A stretch of DNA of 64,000 bases, taken from the NCBI GenBank assembly GCA_027365105.1, contig DAHXNZ010000001.1, forward strand, positions 1 through 64,000, in the 5' to 3' direction. This stretch comes from Thermoplasmata archaeon. GTDB taxonomy: Archaea > Thermoplasmatota > Thermoplasmata > Lutacidiplasmatales > UBA184. How positions within the stretch are numbered: the stretch's first letter is position 1; each line of letters starts with the position of its first letter. The translations under genes were made by a program, and so were the position numbers. Under the pieces are notes generated by a model, which was not told the DNA's origin, made no database searches, and saw only the letters and a program-made list of their open reading frames with translations. This document shows, in pieces, positions 55,901 to 64,000 of the stretch.

Positions 55901-57000
55901 CCGTCAACGGGAACTCCGTCACCGTGTCGATCGTCTGGACCGCCGTGACCTATCCGGTCGCGTTCCAGGAGACCGGACTCCCCACGGGAGCCGCGTGGAA
56001 CGTTTCGGTCTCCAGTGGGGGTTCGGCGGAAGGGAGCGGCGCGATCCTGACAGTGGCGGTTCCGAACGGGACCTTCAACTATACCTTCACCCCTCTCCTG
56101 AACGGGTACGCGACCGGACACGGGGTCCTGGTCGTGAACGGGAGCGGCGTCAACCGGACCGTCGTCTTTGTTCCGGTCCGGTATGTGATCACCTTCCGGG
56201 CCCTCAACCTCACCCCGGGGGTCGAATGGTCGGTGACCCTGGGCGGCACTCCCGAGTCGACGACCAACGTGAGCCTGCGCTTCTCCGAGCCGAACGGGAG
56301 CTACCCCTATGTGATCGGCGAGGTCCCCGGATGGGCGACGACCGCCTATTCGGGTCAGCTCCGGGTGCTGGGAAGCTCCGTCGAGGTCAGTCGGACCTGG
56401 AGTCGGTTCGTCTATGAGGCCACCTTCACCGAGACCGGCCTCCCGGTCGGAGCCTCCTGGTGGGTGGTCGTGAACGGGACCCGGTCCAACGCCTCCGGCG
56501 ACCAGGCGGTCCTGCCCCTGGCCAACGGGACGTACCGATACTCGGTCGGGGTCGAGGACTCACGGTATGCCGCGGCGGGAGGACTCCTCCCGGTCCAAGG
56601 GTCGGCTCCGGTCGTAGAGGTTCCCTTTCGGCTGGTGACCTACCTCGTGACGGTGGTCACCGCCGGGGGACCCGCGGGCGCCGCCTGGTCGGTGACGATC
56701 AATGGGACCACCCAGCGGTCGACCGGCACGACCGCGGCCCTCGCCGAAGCGAACGGGAGCCACCCCTATCGGATCACGCCCCCGTCGGGCTACGACGCCC
56801 GACCCTCGTCCGGGACCCTCATCGTGAACGGGACCCCCACCGATCTCCCGGTCGAGTTCTCGAGCGGTTCGTCCGCCGGGGGCCTCTTCGCGGGAAGTGG
56901 AGCGGTCATCCTGATCTCCGGATTCGTTGCGGCGGCGGTCATCCTGGTCGCCTTCGGGATCTCGTACGGGCTCCGCCGCCGAGGTTCGGGCCGACCCTGA
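52921..57000 (+). CDS. S53 (sedolisin) peptidase with tandem C-terminal repeats and C-terminal TM
   Basis: ENTLDLEMVGSTAPGASIYNVYG (E/D), ITVLASSGDSGDN, YEVAGTSIASPLVAG (Ser); signal at N-term; TM GAVILISGFVAAAVILVAFGISYG + RRR tail. Confidence 0.92.
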   Translation: MRSPKTSRTARPRWSTTGWLVVAVAFLMLLPSASVFASAPAARSPTGAPGAVAAAVSGPRISVPTLADGAAPRSGGTPFRGNLSVFVSFRLQNQSALDRLLSGLNNPRSPDYRHYLTAGEFTRWFSPSTETYNQAQQYFSGLPGLSLSTYSDRVGLMVHGPAASIGRAFGVSLDRYASRTSAPFVAPIGSATLPESFGLQVLQVTGLDSRPTAQSDLQIGEHAVVSGAVAGIRTAGYPAPSTCYSGGQCLWGSDLQVAYDELALFNVTYPTHEVVATILWSGSNSSGQSVGPFVPSDISAYFNQTIPAGEPHPHFYGVPVNGAPKPGISASYDQSGANIENTLDLEMVGSTAPGASIYNVYGPSATYANLDNAFAYILNPNASVPGLKNVSVITNSWGGSDQNDSSWYQYLQEAQTRGITVLASSGDSGDNPNSSKWTGTGPEFPSTMAYDDFGVTAVGGTTLVVHDHPNTDPAQYLHIQSQIAWNVSATDTSDNGPAGSSGGISTVFSEPSWQNSTEANSVIQGKGRGVPDIAATANNTWMYASSAGSLLQYEVAGTSIASPLVAGLVAEVDALLAHTGQGALGFADPAIYTWANQMIAPMNSTATTGFLPTGSYNSTLPTLPFYDVTQGQNFVDHALYGYDLVTGWGSLDAYNFTMYVLHQNYSGAAFSLQGIRDRLDLAALNVTSYLSGGSVNTAYNASIQQNFFLGNSLGAPVYWVQNVVYINGSQATGWTLNYTGWVVFPFYGLYPTQSVYEYNFPAGTVLQMPQTFTMTSWISNNSTGAATMNFEVDSQHLTLPVPGAEYIIGGLNNSFFWQGTQYTNGPYPPGRPGGLAPQFGLVGGPSGGQGQFGAPTQGSLTISIEPTGSSVYTTPLGAETIAAGTSQTGETARNLAWQGSGANWTLGIQSGSTEQGVLAFAVFQGGNPAAGPSFPVNFQETGLPPGQTWSVLLAGGLGTSNSSTIQFLEGNGNYSFVVRPLPGYRVSPSSGTVTVNGNSVTVSIVWTAVTYPVAFQETGLPTGAAWNVSVSSGGSAEGSGAILTVAVPNGTFNYTFTPLLNGYATGHGVLVVNGSGVNRTVVFVPVRYVITFRALNLTPGVEWSVTLGGTPESTTNVSLRFSEPNGSYPYVIGEVPGWATTAYSGQLRVLGSSVEVSRTWSRFVYEATFTETGLPVGASWWVVVNGTRSNASGDQAVLPLANGTYRYSVGVEDSRYAAAGGLLPVQGSAPVVEVPFRLVTYLVTVVTAGGPAGAAWSVTINGTTQRSTGTTAALAEANGSHPYRITPPSGYDARPSSGTLIVNGTPTDLPVEFSSGSSAGGLFAGSGAVILISGFVAAAVILVAFGISYGLRRRGSGRP
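55719..56868 (+). repeat. Five tandem ~77-aa Ig-like repeats within the S53 protein
   Basis: VNFQETGLPPGQTWSV / VAFQETGLPTGAAWNV / ITFRALNLTPGVEWSV / ATFTETGLPVGASWWV / VTVVTAGGPAGAAWSV. Confidence 0.85.
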
Positions 57001-57016
57001 CGAGCCGCTTCGGCGG

Positions 57017-57033
57017 CCGACGGAACTCGTCGG
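57017..57033. terminator. Hairpin CCGACG-GAACT-CGTCGG between convergent S53 genes
   Basis: Perfect 6-bp stem in the 34-bp intergenic gap; possible shared terminator. Confidence 0.45.
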
Positions 57034-57034
57034 T

Positions 57035-59549
57035 TCAGTTCGAGGGCGGTGCGGGAGGGGAATCCGACTCGGGCGGCTCTGCCGGCGCCTCCGGCGGGGC
57101 GGACGTCGAGACCGGACCGGCCTCGGGAGGGGGCGCCGCGGCTTGGGCGGCCTCCCGCTCCAGCCGCTCGACCTCGGCCCGGGCCCGTCGCACCCGGGAC
57201 CGTTCGACAAGGCTGCTCACGGCCGAAGCGACGATGATCCCGGCGATCAGCAGGAGGACGTAGGGCGTGTACGGAGCGAGATACCCGTTGAGGAAATCGT
57301 AGCCCCGGTGCAGGAGGTCGATCACCTGCTGGACGAGCCCCTTCGAGGGCGCGGCAGTGAAGTTGACCGGGACCGGGGGAGGCGATGCCGAGGCGACCGT
57401 GAAGTTCCCTCGCCCCGGCGAGCCGGTGTAACCGGAGGGGGCCAGGGCCACGTAGGCGTAGAGGCCGCTCGACAGGTTGACCGTCAGGTTCCCTTGGGTG
57501 GTCGTGAAGCTCTGGCCGATGATCACAACCCCCCAACGGGCGCCGCCGGGGAGGCCATGGGAGACGAACGTGACCGCGTAGACCGGGCCGGTCACCGTCA
57601 GGGCATAGATGATCGGGGCCCCCCAGCCGGTGACCAGATCGTAGCCCGGGAGGGCCGAATAGACGAGGTTGCGGCCGGAGGTGATGTCGTAGAAGGAGGG
57701 AGTCGGCGAGAGTCCGCTGAACTGGGAGTTGCCCCGCTGATAGAGGAGGGGATTCAGGAATCCCTCCCACGGATGGCCCAAGGCCGAGTTGTACGCATCC
57801 ATCTCCGCCACGAACCCCCCGAGCACCGGAGCCGCGATCGAGGTGCCCCAGACCTCGTAGAAGGGGGCCCCGGCCACGGAGGCGTTGGTGGCCAAGTAGA
57901 GCCGCCCGTCGACGGTGATCGTGATGAGGGTGTTGTTCGCCACCAGGGCGAGGTCCGGGACTCCCCGCCCCTTGCCCTGGATGACCGCATTGGCTTCGGT
58001 CGTCCGCTGCCAGATCGGGGTCGGGAACGAGCTGCTGATCCCGCCGGTGGTGCCCGCCGGCCCGCCGTTTCCCGTCCCGGTCGAGATGTTCCAGACGACC
58101 TCGCTGGTCCGTTCGAGGTAGGCCGGGCTCGCCGGGTCGGACGCGACGGTCAGGGTCGTGCCGCCGACGGCCGTGTCTCCGAAGCCATCGTAGGCCATGG
58201 TGGCGGGAAACTCGACGCCGGAGTCGATCCACTTGCTGCTGGCCGGGTTGTTGCCGGAGTCGCCGGAGGAGGCAAGCACGGTGATCCCGCGGGCCTGGGC
58301 CTCCATGAGGTCGGCGTACCAGACCGAGTTGTTGCCGTCGCTGGCGCCCCAGGAGTTGGAGATCACGCTCACATTGGCGAGGGCCGGGTCGCTGAGGATC
58401 GTGGTGAACGCCTCGTCCAGGTACGTGACCGCGCTCGAAGGCCCGTAGACGTTGTAGATGGAGGCCCCCGGGGCGGTCGATCCGATCATTTCCAGGTCGA
58501 TGGTGTTCTCGGTCGACGCGCCGGTGACGTCGTAGCTCGCCGAGGCCCCGGGCGGTGGTGCCCCTCCGATCGGGATCCCGAAAACCTGGGACGCCGGCTC
58601 ACCGGCGGGCAACGTTTCGTTGAGGTAGCTCTCGATGTCCGACGGGACGAAGGGGCCCACCGGAGTCCCGGACTCGTTGCTCCCCGACCAGAGGATGGTC
58701 GCGACCACCGCATGGACCGGGAGCACCTGATCCAGGAGCGGAAGCTCGTCGTACGCCACCTGGAACTCGGGGGCGTAGAGCATCTGGTTCTGACCAATCT
58801 GAACCGGGGGCAGGATTGTCCCGACCGGCGCTCCCGCCGCGCCGACAGTGCCTCCCGAGGGAGCCGCTCGAGCGGCGGCGCCGCCCAGCAGGTGCCCCTC
58901 CGCATAGTCGTTCAACCCGACCACCCCCGCGATTGCGCCGGCCAGGGAGCCGGGCAGGGTGGGAACTCCCGATACGGAGTAGTACGTCCCGCGGACGGGG
59001 TCGGTGCGTTCCTCGAACGTGGTGGCGAAGGCGGCGCCGACCTGCGAGGAGCTACCGGTCAGGGCGAGGGCGGTGCGCCCCGAAAAGGTCGTCACGTGGA
59101 GGCCGAACGACCGGAAGTAGCCGATTGCCGCCTGGTAGGTGGCCGCCGAAGGGCCGTAGAGCGCGTTGAACTGGGCACGGGTCAAGTAGCGATGGTACTG
59201 CGAGCTCGAGGGGTTTTGAAGGTCGGCCAGCAGCGCCGAGAGGCCGGCCGCATGGGCGAACTGAAGCTGGACCATCGCGGTGACCGTACCCCGGTAGGGT
59301 CCCAGGACCGGATCGGACGCCGGGCCGGGATTCGCGATGGGCAGAGCCACTCGGCCGGTAGGGACAAGGATCGCGGCGACGGCTCCCCCGGTGCTCCGGG
59401 GTCCCGCCGAGGCGAGGGCGGGGCTCGTGACAATCACCACGGTGACGAGGAGGACGGGCAGGATCGAGGCGATGCGCCACCGTCGCGTCGAGGAATCTTC
59501 GGGGTTCGCCGAACCGGCGCCGCGGCGGGTCTCCTTCGGGCTACCCACG
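57035..59549 (-). CDS. S53 (sedolisin) peptidase, second paralogue, C-terminal TM
   Basis: ENTIDLEMIGSTAPGASIYNVYG, ITVLASSGDSGNN, YEVWGTSIAAPVLGG; GTG start near 59549 chosen before signal sequence ASILPVLLVTVVIVTSPALA; ORF-track extension to 60151 rejected. Confidence 0.88.
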
Positions 59550-60240
59550 GTAGGTCTGTGAGCGTGCCCGCATGATAAGGGTGTCGTGTCCCGGAGCCCT
59601 CGCCTCGACGCCTCGGGAAACCGACCGGAGCCACGGATCGCCGGAGCGCCGCGGTCGGGTCTGTCGCCTCCGGTAAAGCCCGTTCGGAAATCGGCGGGAA
59701 GCTGGGCGGCCCGACGGACGCTCACGATCGCGGCCGGGGAGTCGATCATGGACCTCATTGGGATCGGTCCGGCCACGGCCTCCCGGGTAGAGAAGGGGCC
59801 CCTCGCGGAGTGCCGCCGGCCCTCGCGGACCGATATCGCTTCGCAGAGCGCTGCAGGGGGTCCTCCGGTAGGGCGAATCCCCGTGCCCGGGAGCGGACCC
59901 GGCCCAGGACGCGTAGCTCCCGGACCGACTTCAACCCCGAGGACCCCCCGGCCCCGAGGGATCGGGCGGGATGAGGGGAGTCGGGCCCTCATGGCCAAGG
60001 TGGGCGGATCCCTCGCCTTCGTCATCGCCCGCCGGAGTTCTCGGTCAACCCGATGACGCCAAGACCGGTCCAGGCGAGGGCCGGCGCGCAGTCGTTCACC
60101 CCGATCGACGTGCGGCATGCCAGGTTCGGGGCGCCGCTTCGACCCCGTCAACGCGGGGATGCGGCCCGCCCCATCCCCAGCCTGGGACCGTATGGCCAGC
60201 CCTTCACCCCCCGTGGGCCAAGCTCCCGAAGCGGAGCCGC

Positions 60241-61248
60241 TTACCCGGGAGCCGGGGCGGCCTCGGGGGATCGGATTCGACCGTAGCCCCGGATTGAAGC
60301 GTCCACCTCCGGAGGCGGCAGCCCGCCGAAGTCCAGGATGCCGAGAATCTCATCGACCCCCAAGGCTTCGTACTCGTCGAGGCGTCGCCGGACCTCCTCG
60401 GATGAACCGAGGAGGGCGAGGCCGGTCTCCTCGATCTGGCGGGCCGATGCCGCCGTCGGATCGGCGTTCACCTTCTGCCGATAGAACGTGCTGTAGGTCG
60501 CGAGCCGTCCGTCAAGGTACCGCTGGAGGGCCGTGCGGGCCAGGGCCGGTCGATCCCCCACATAGATGTGGACGGCCACCGCCACCTCCCCGTGAGGGGC
60601 GGGTCCCGAACGGCGGTACTCCCGGATCGCCTCCCCCAGCTCCCCGAGCGACCCGACCGTGGCGTAGGGGATCAAGGCGGCCGACGCGCCGGCCCGGGCC
60701 ACGTACGGGATGGCCGCCTTCCGCTGGACGGCAATCCAGATCGGTGGGTGCGGCCGCTGGACGGGTTGCACGTTCAGTCGGACGGCGGACGCGCCGGGCA
60801 CCGGCGACCGGACCTCCTCCCCCCGCCACGCGGCCAGGATGGTGGCGAGGCCGGCATCGAACCGTTCGCGCTTCGACTTCGGGTCGACCCCGAACCCTTC
60901 GAGCTCGGTCGGGATGTAGCCGCTCCCGACGCCGAAGTTGAGCCGCCCCCCGAGAAGCTGGTCGACGACCGCGTACTGCTCGGCGATGGCGACCGGGTCA
61001 TGCAGGGGCAGGACCGAGACCATCGACCCAAGCCGGAGCTTCCGGGTGACCTCCCCACAGGCGGCCAGCAGCGCCGGCGGGTGGGGGCAGAGCCCGCTCG
61101 GCTGGAAGTGATGCTCGGCCGTCCATAACCCGTGGAGGCCGGCGCGCTCGGCGGCCCGGGCGAGGTCCACCACCTCCCGCAGCCGGGAGCGGGCCGGGTC
61201 GGTCCCCGGGGGAAAGCCGTCTACGATGGTGAACGCGCTGAGCTTCAC
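60241..61248 (-). CDS. LLM-class (luciferase-like, F420/FMN) oxidoreductase
   Basis: LWTAEHHFQPSGLCPHPPALLAACGEVTRKLRLGSMVSVLPLHDPVAIAEQYAVVDQLLGGRLNFGVGSGY. Confidence 0.9.
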   Translation of the reverse strand: MKLSAFTIVDGFPPGTDPARSRLREVVDLARAAERAGLHGLWTAEHHFQPSGLCPHPPALLAACGEVTRKLRLGSMVSVLPLHDPVAIAEQYAVVDQLLGGRLNFGVGSGYIPTELEGFGVDPKSKRERFDAGLATILAAWRGEEVRSPVPGASAVRLNVQPVQRPHPPIWIAVQRKAAIPYVARAGASAALIPYATVGSLGELGEAIREYRRSGPAPHGEVAVAVHIYVGDRPALARTALQRYLDGRLATYSTFYRQKVNADPTAASARQIEETGLALLGSSEEVRRRLDEYEALGVDEILGILDFGGLPPPEVDASIRGYGRIRSPEAAPAPG

Positions 61249-61386
61249 GGCCTCGGGAGCCGGGGAACCCCTAAATCGGCTCCGACTCCCAGCGGCCCGG
61301 TCCGGCTGCGGGCGGGGTCGCCCCGGCCGAGACCCGGGTCGACGGGGTCCCAAAGTATAAGGCCCGAGAGACTCCGGCCGGTCGGC

Positions 61387-61459
61387 GGGCTGGTAGATCA
61401 GTTGGAAGATCGCCGGTTTTGCAAACCGGAGGCCTCGGGTTCAAATCCCGACCAGTCCA
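61387..61459 (+). tRNA. tRNA-Ala(TGC)
   Basis: GGGCTGG...CCAGTCCA with G3-U70, anticodon arm CCGGT-TTTGCAA-ACCGG, T arm TCGGGTTCAAATCCCGA. Confidence 0.95.
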
Positions 61460-61714
61460 TCGACCCCGATGGGCGGATGCCCCGAGCGGCCGGCGGACTC
61501 TGAAGGGGCTGGATCGCATGAACCCCCGAGGACGAGCCGACTCAGGGCCCCACCGAAGCCGCTCCCCGAACAGTGGACCCCGGTCCATCGCCCAAGCCCC
61601 CGAGGCATCCCGACCCCGCGGCTCGCAGGCGGGCCCTCGGTGCACCCGGCCCTCGGAACGGGCGGAGTTCCAACCCCCGGTAAAGCCTTTAGCCCGAACC
61701 GCTGCGGGAGGACC

Positions 61715-62170
61715 GTGGACGAGCCCCTCGATCCGATCCTCATCCAGGTGACGGTCCCCCTGCCGATCCCGATGATTTTCGCCGCCTTCATCGATCCGGA
61801 GAAGGTCCAGGGCTGGCTCGCCGACCGGGCCGAGATCGTCCCCGAGGTCGGGGGCCGCTACCTGCTCGAATGGACCGGGGAGACCGGGTTCGTGAGCCGG
61901 GGATTGATCCGGGCGCTGACCGCGGATCTCGACCTCGACTTCACCTGGGAGGCCCCGCCCCCCTTTGCCGACCTCCTACGCTCGGCCCCCTCACCGAGCC
62001 ATGTCTACGTCCGCCTCCAGGAATCCCCGGAAGGTATCGACGTGACGCTGGAGCACGATGGCTGGGGCGCGGGGGAGGACTGGGAGGAGGCCCGTTCGTG
62101 GCACTTCCACTTCTGGGATGAGCGGCTCCACCGGCTGAAGGTGTACCTGATCCGGGCCGCCTACGGCTGA
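61715..62170 (+). CDS. SRPBCC/AHSA1-like domain protein
   Basis: VTVPLPIPMIFAAFIDPEKVQGWLADRAEIVPEVGGRYLLEWTG; GTG start. Confidence 0.75.
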   Translation: MDEPLDPILIQVTVPLPIPMIFAAFIDPEKVQGWLADRAEIVPEVGGRYLLEWTGETGFVSRGLIRALTADLDLDFTWEAPPPFADLLRSAPSPSHVYVRLQESPEGIDVTLEHDGWGAGEDWEEARSWHFHFWDERLHRLKVYLIRAAYG

Positions 62171-62429
62171 CCGGGCCCGGGAGCATACCGCGCGCAGGCG
62201 GCGGGGCCGCACAGGGCGCAAGGGCCGGTCGGGTCGAGCCGAAAACCCCCCGTGGGGCGGAGGGGGGCCACGACCATGTGGTGGGTGGGCAGATGGCCGC
62301 ACCGGCAACGGACGGAGCGGTTCTCGATGGAGGGGGGAGGCGCGGACCGGACCGCCATGTCCGGGTCGTACGACCCGTCGGCCAAAAGGGTATCTGCGCG
62401 AGCCCCGTGCGACCGGTACGGGGGCCCCC

Positions 62430-63149
62430 ATGGAGGTCGAAGACTGCCCGCTGCCGGAGGACCGCTGGTACGATCGGAACTTGGAGCTCTGGCTCCGACC
62501 CGAGCCCGATGGAACGGCCCGGATCGGGATGACCGCCTCCTGGTCGGCGTTCCTGGGGCGGATCCTGCGGGTTGAATTCCGGACCCCGCGCGGGGTCCAG
62601 AGCCGGGGGTGGAGCCTCGCCACGGTGGAGTCGGCGCGGACCGCCGTTCCGTTCCGGCTGCCCCTGGATGCCGAGATCATCGCCCCGAACCCGGTCCTGG
62701 CGGAGCGCCCCCGACGCATCAACGAGGATCCGTACGGCGACGGGTGGATCGGCCACCTCCGTCTGCCTCGCCCGGTCGAGCCGGAGATCGGCCTCGCGAC
62801 CGCCGCGGAAATCCGGGAACCCCTCATCGACCAGATCCGCCGGCGGCACATCCAGTGCTGGCCGCTGCCCCCCGAGCAGGAGATGGTCGAGATCGGCCTC
62901 GAGTGCTCGGCGATCTTCGCCAAGCTCGACGAGGCGTTGGCCCGAATCGCCCCGGGCGAGGCGATCGTGCTCGTCACCGACGATCCGACCAGCCCGATCG
63001 AGATCGCCCGTTGGACCGACCGGACCGGTCACCGGGTCCGGGCCGCCCGGCGCGGTCAGGGGCTCTTCAAGTTCCTGGTCGAGAGGGTCGAGCGGCCGGC
63101 GCCGCGGCGCCGATCGGCCTCGGGCGAACTCGAGCCCGACCCGGGATAG
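62430..63149 (+). CDS. Fusion of GcvH-like (lipoyl-lysine position Arg) and TusA-like domains
   Basis: N-domain DGTARIGMTASWSAFLGRI...ATVESARTAVPF...INEDPYGDGWIGHLRL; C-domain EIGLECSAIFAKLDEALARIAPGEAIVLVTDDPTSPIEIARWTDRTGHRV. Confidence 0.75.
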   Translation: MEVEDCPLPEDRWYDRNLELWLRPEPDGTARIGMTASWSAFLGRILRVEFRTPRGVQSRGWSLATVESARTAVPFRLPLDAEIIAPNPVLAERPRRINEDPYGDGWIGHLRLPRPVEPEIGLATAAEIREPLIDQIRRRHIQCWPLPPEQEMVEIGLECSAIFAKLDEALARIAPGEAIVLVTDDPTSPIEIARWTDRTGHRVRAARRGQGLFKFLVERVERPAPRRRSASGELEPDPG

Positions 63150-63163
63150 TCGCCGATCGCCGC

Positions 63164-63994
63164 CTACGGCTTTTCGATCGGACTTCTCACCTGGTTGCCC
63201 CACTCGGTCCAGGAGCCGTCGTAGTTCCGAACGTCGGGGTAGCCGAGGAGGTACTTGAGCACGAACCAGGTGTGGCTGGAACGCTCCCCGATCCGGCAGT
63301 AGGTGATCACCGGCCGTTCCGGCACGATCCCCCGGGACCGATACAGCTCCTCCAGCTCGGCCCGCGGCTTGAAGGTCCCGTCGTCGCGGACCGCTTGAGC
63401 CCATGGGATGTTCCGGGCGCCGGGGATGTGACCCGCCCGCTGGGCGTGCTCGGTCGGGTACTCCGGCGGGGTGGATATCTCCCCGGAGAACTCCTTCGGG
63501 CCGCGGACATCCACGAGCCCGATCCGGCCGCTCCGAACCTCCTCGAGCGCCCGCCGGACATCGTCGTAGTAGGCCCGCAACCGGGGATCCGGTGCCGAGG
63601 CGGTGAACCGCCCGGCTCCGACCGGCGGGATCTCCTGGCTGACCGGCCGGTCCTCGGCGATCCACTTTTTCCGGCCCCCGTTCATCAGTGCCAGGTGCTC
63701 GGCCCCGTAGTAGCGGAACGCCCAGAAGGCGAACGCCGCGAACCAGTTGTTGAAGTCACCGTAGAGCACGACCCGGGTATCCGGGTCGATCCCGCAGCGT
63801 CGGAACAGCGCCGTGAGCGCTTCGGGGCTCAGGATGTCCCGACTGACCGGCGCGTTGACGTCCCGCTTCCAGTCGACCAGGTACGCCCCCGGGAGGTGGC
63901 TCAACTCGTAGTTGGCCGCCGGGTCATAGTCGACCTCGAGAATCCGGACCTTGGGATCCGTCAGATGCTCGGCGACCCACGCTGTCTCGACCAC
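63164..63994 (-). CDS. Thiosulfate sulfurtransferase (tandem rhodanese)
   Basis: HLPGAYLVDWKRDVN, NGGRKKWIAEDRPVS, VITYCRIGERSSHTWFVLKYLLGYPDVRNYDGSWTEWGN (active Cys in CRIGERSS). Confidence 0.93.
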   Translation of the reverse strand: MVETAWVAEHLTDPKVRILEVDYDPAANYELSHLPGAYLVDWKRDVNAPVSRDILSPEALTALFRRCGIDPDTRVVLYGDFNNWFAAFAFWAFRYYGAEHLALMNGGRKKWIAEDRPVSQEIPPVGAGRFTASAPDPRLRAYYDDVRRALEEVRSGRIGLVDVRGPKEFSGEISTPPEYPTEHAQRAGHIPGARNIPWAQAVRDDGTFKPRAELEELYRSRGIVPERPVITYCRIGERSSHTWFVLKYLLGYPDVRNYDGSWTEWGNQVRSPIEKP

Positions 63995-64000
63995 GGCCTC

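Noticed and set aside
57035-60151. 1038-aa ORF-track version of the second S53 peptidase
   Set aside because: First ~200 residues are low-complexity Arg/Pro/Gly-rich sequence upstream of a normal signal peptide; a GTG near 59549 is a better start.
1-64000. CRISPR array or classical defence operon
   Set aside because: No regularly spaced direct repeats, cas, RM, toxin-antitoxin or abortive-infection genes recognised in the window.

Overview
GC-rich archaeal chromosome segment, most likely Thermoplasmatota (inference from the gene set: tetraether lipid synthase, type-2 IPP isomerase + isopentenyl phosphate kinase, Orc1/Cdc6, Elp3, archaeal SAM synthetase, Hef-like helicase, diphthine synthase, euryarchaeal-style tRNAs). 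Genes are dense and often overlap. Main blocks: (1) tyrosine integrase abutting an initiator tRNA-Met that appears to carry a D-loop intron; (2) GH15 / GT-B glycosyltransferase / HAD cluster plausibly linked to trehalose or other alpha-glucosides; (3) secreted acid-protease candidates: one G1 (eqolisin-like) and two convergent S53 (sedolisin) proteins; (4) thiolase + DUF35 partner + UbiX, and IPK-IDI2-Elp3-SAM synthetase; (5) kdpFABC-Usp operon, including a 37-aa KdpF missing from the ORF track; (6) a lower-GC island downstream of tRNA-Pro with surface-protein genes, a complete IS and an IS66-like remnant; (7) a GcvH-like/TusA-like fusion next to a rhodanese. No CRISPR array, rRNA or recognised defence operon was seen. 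The observations I find most worth follow-up are the GcvH(K->R)-TusA fusion, the tRNA-iMet D-loop intron at an integrase site, the palindromic TTACGTAA termini of the IS, and the kdpFABC-Usp coupling. All family calls are from reading the translations, with no database search.
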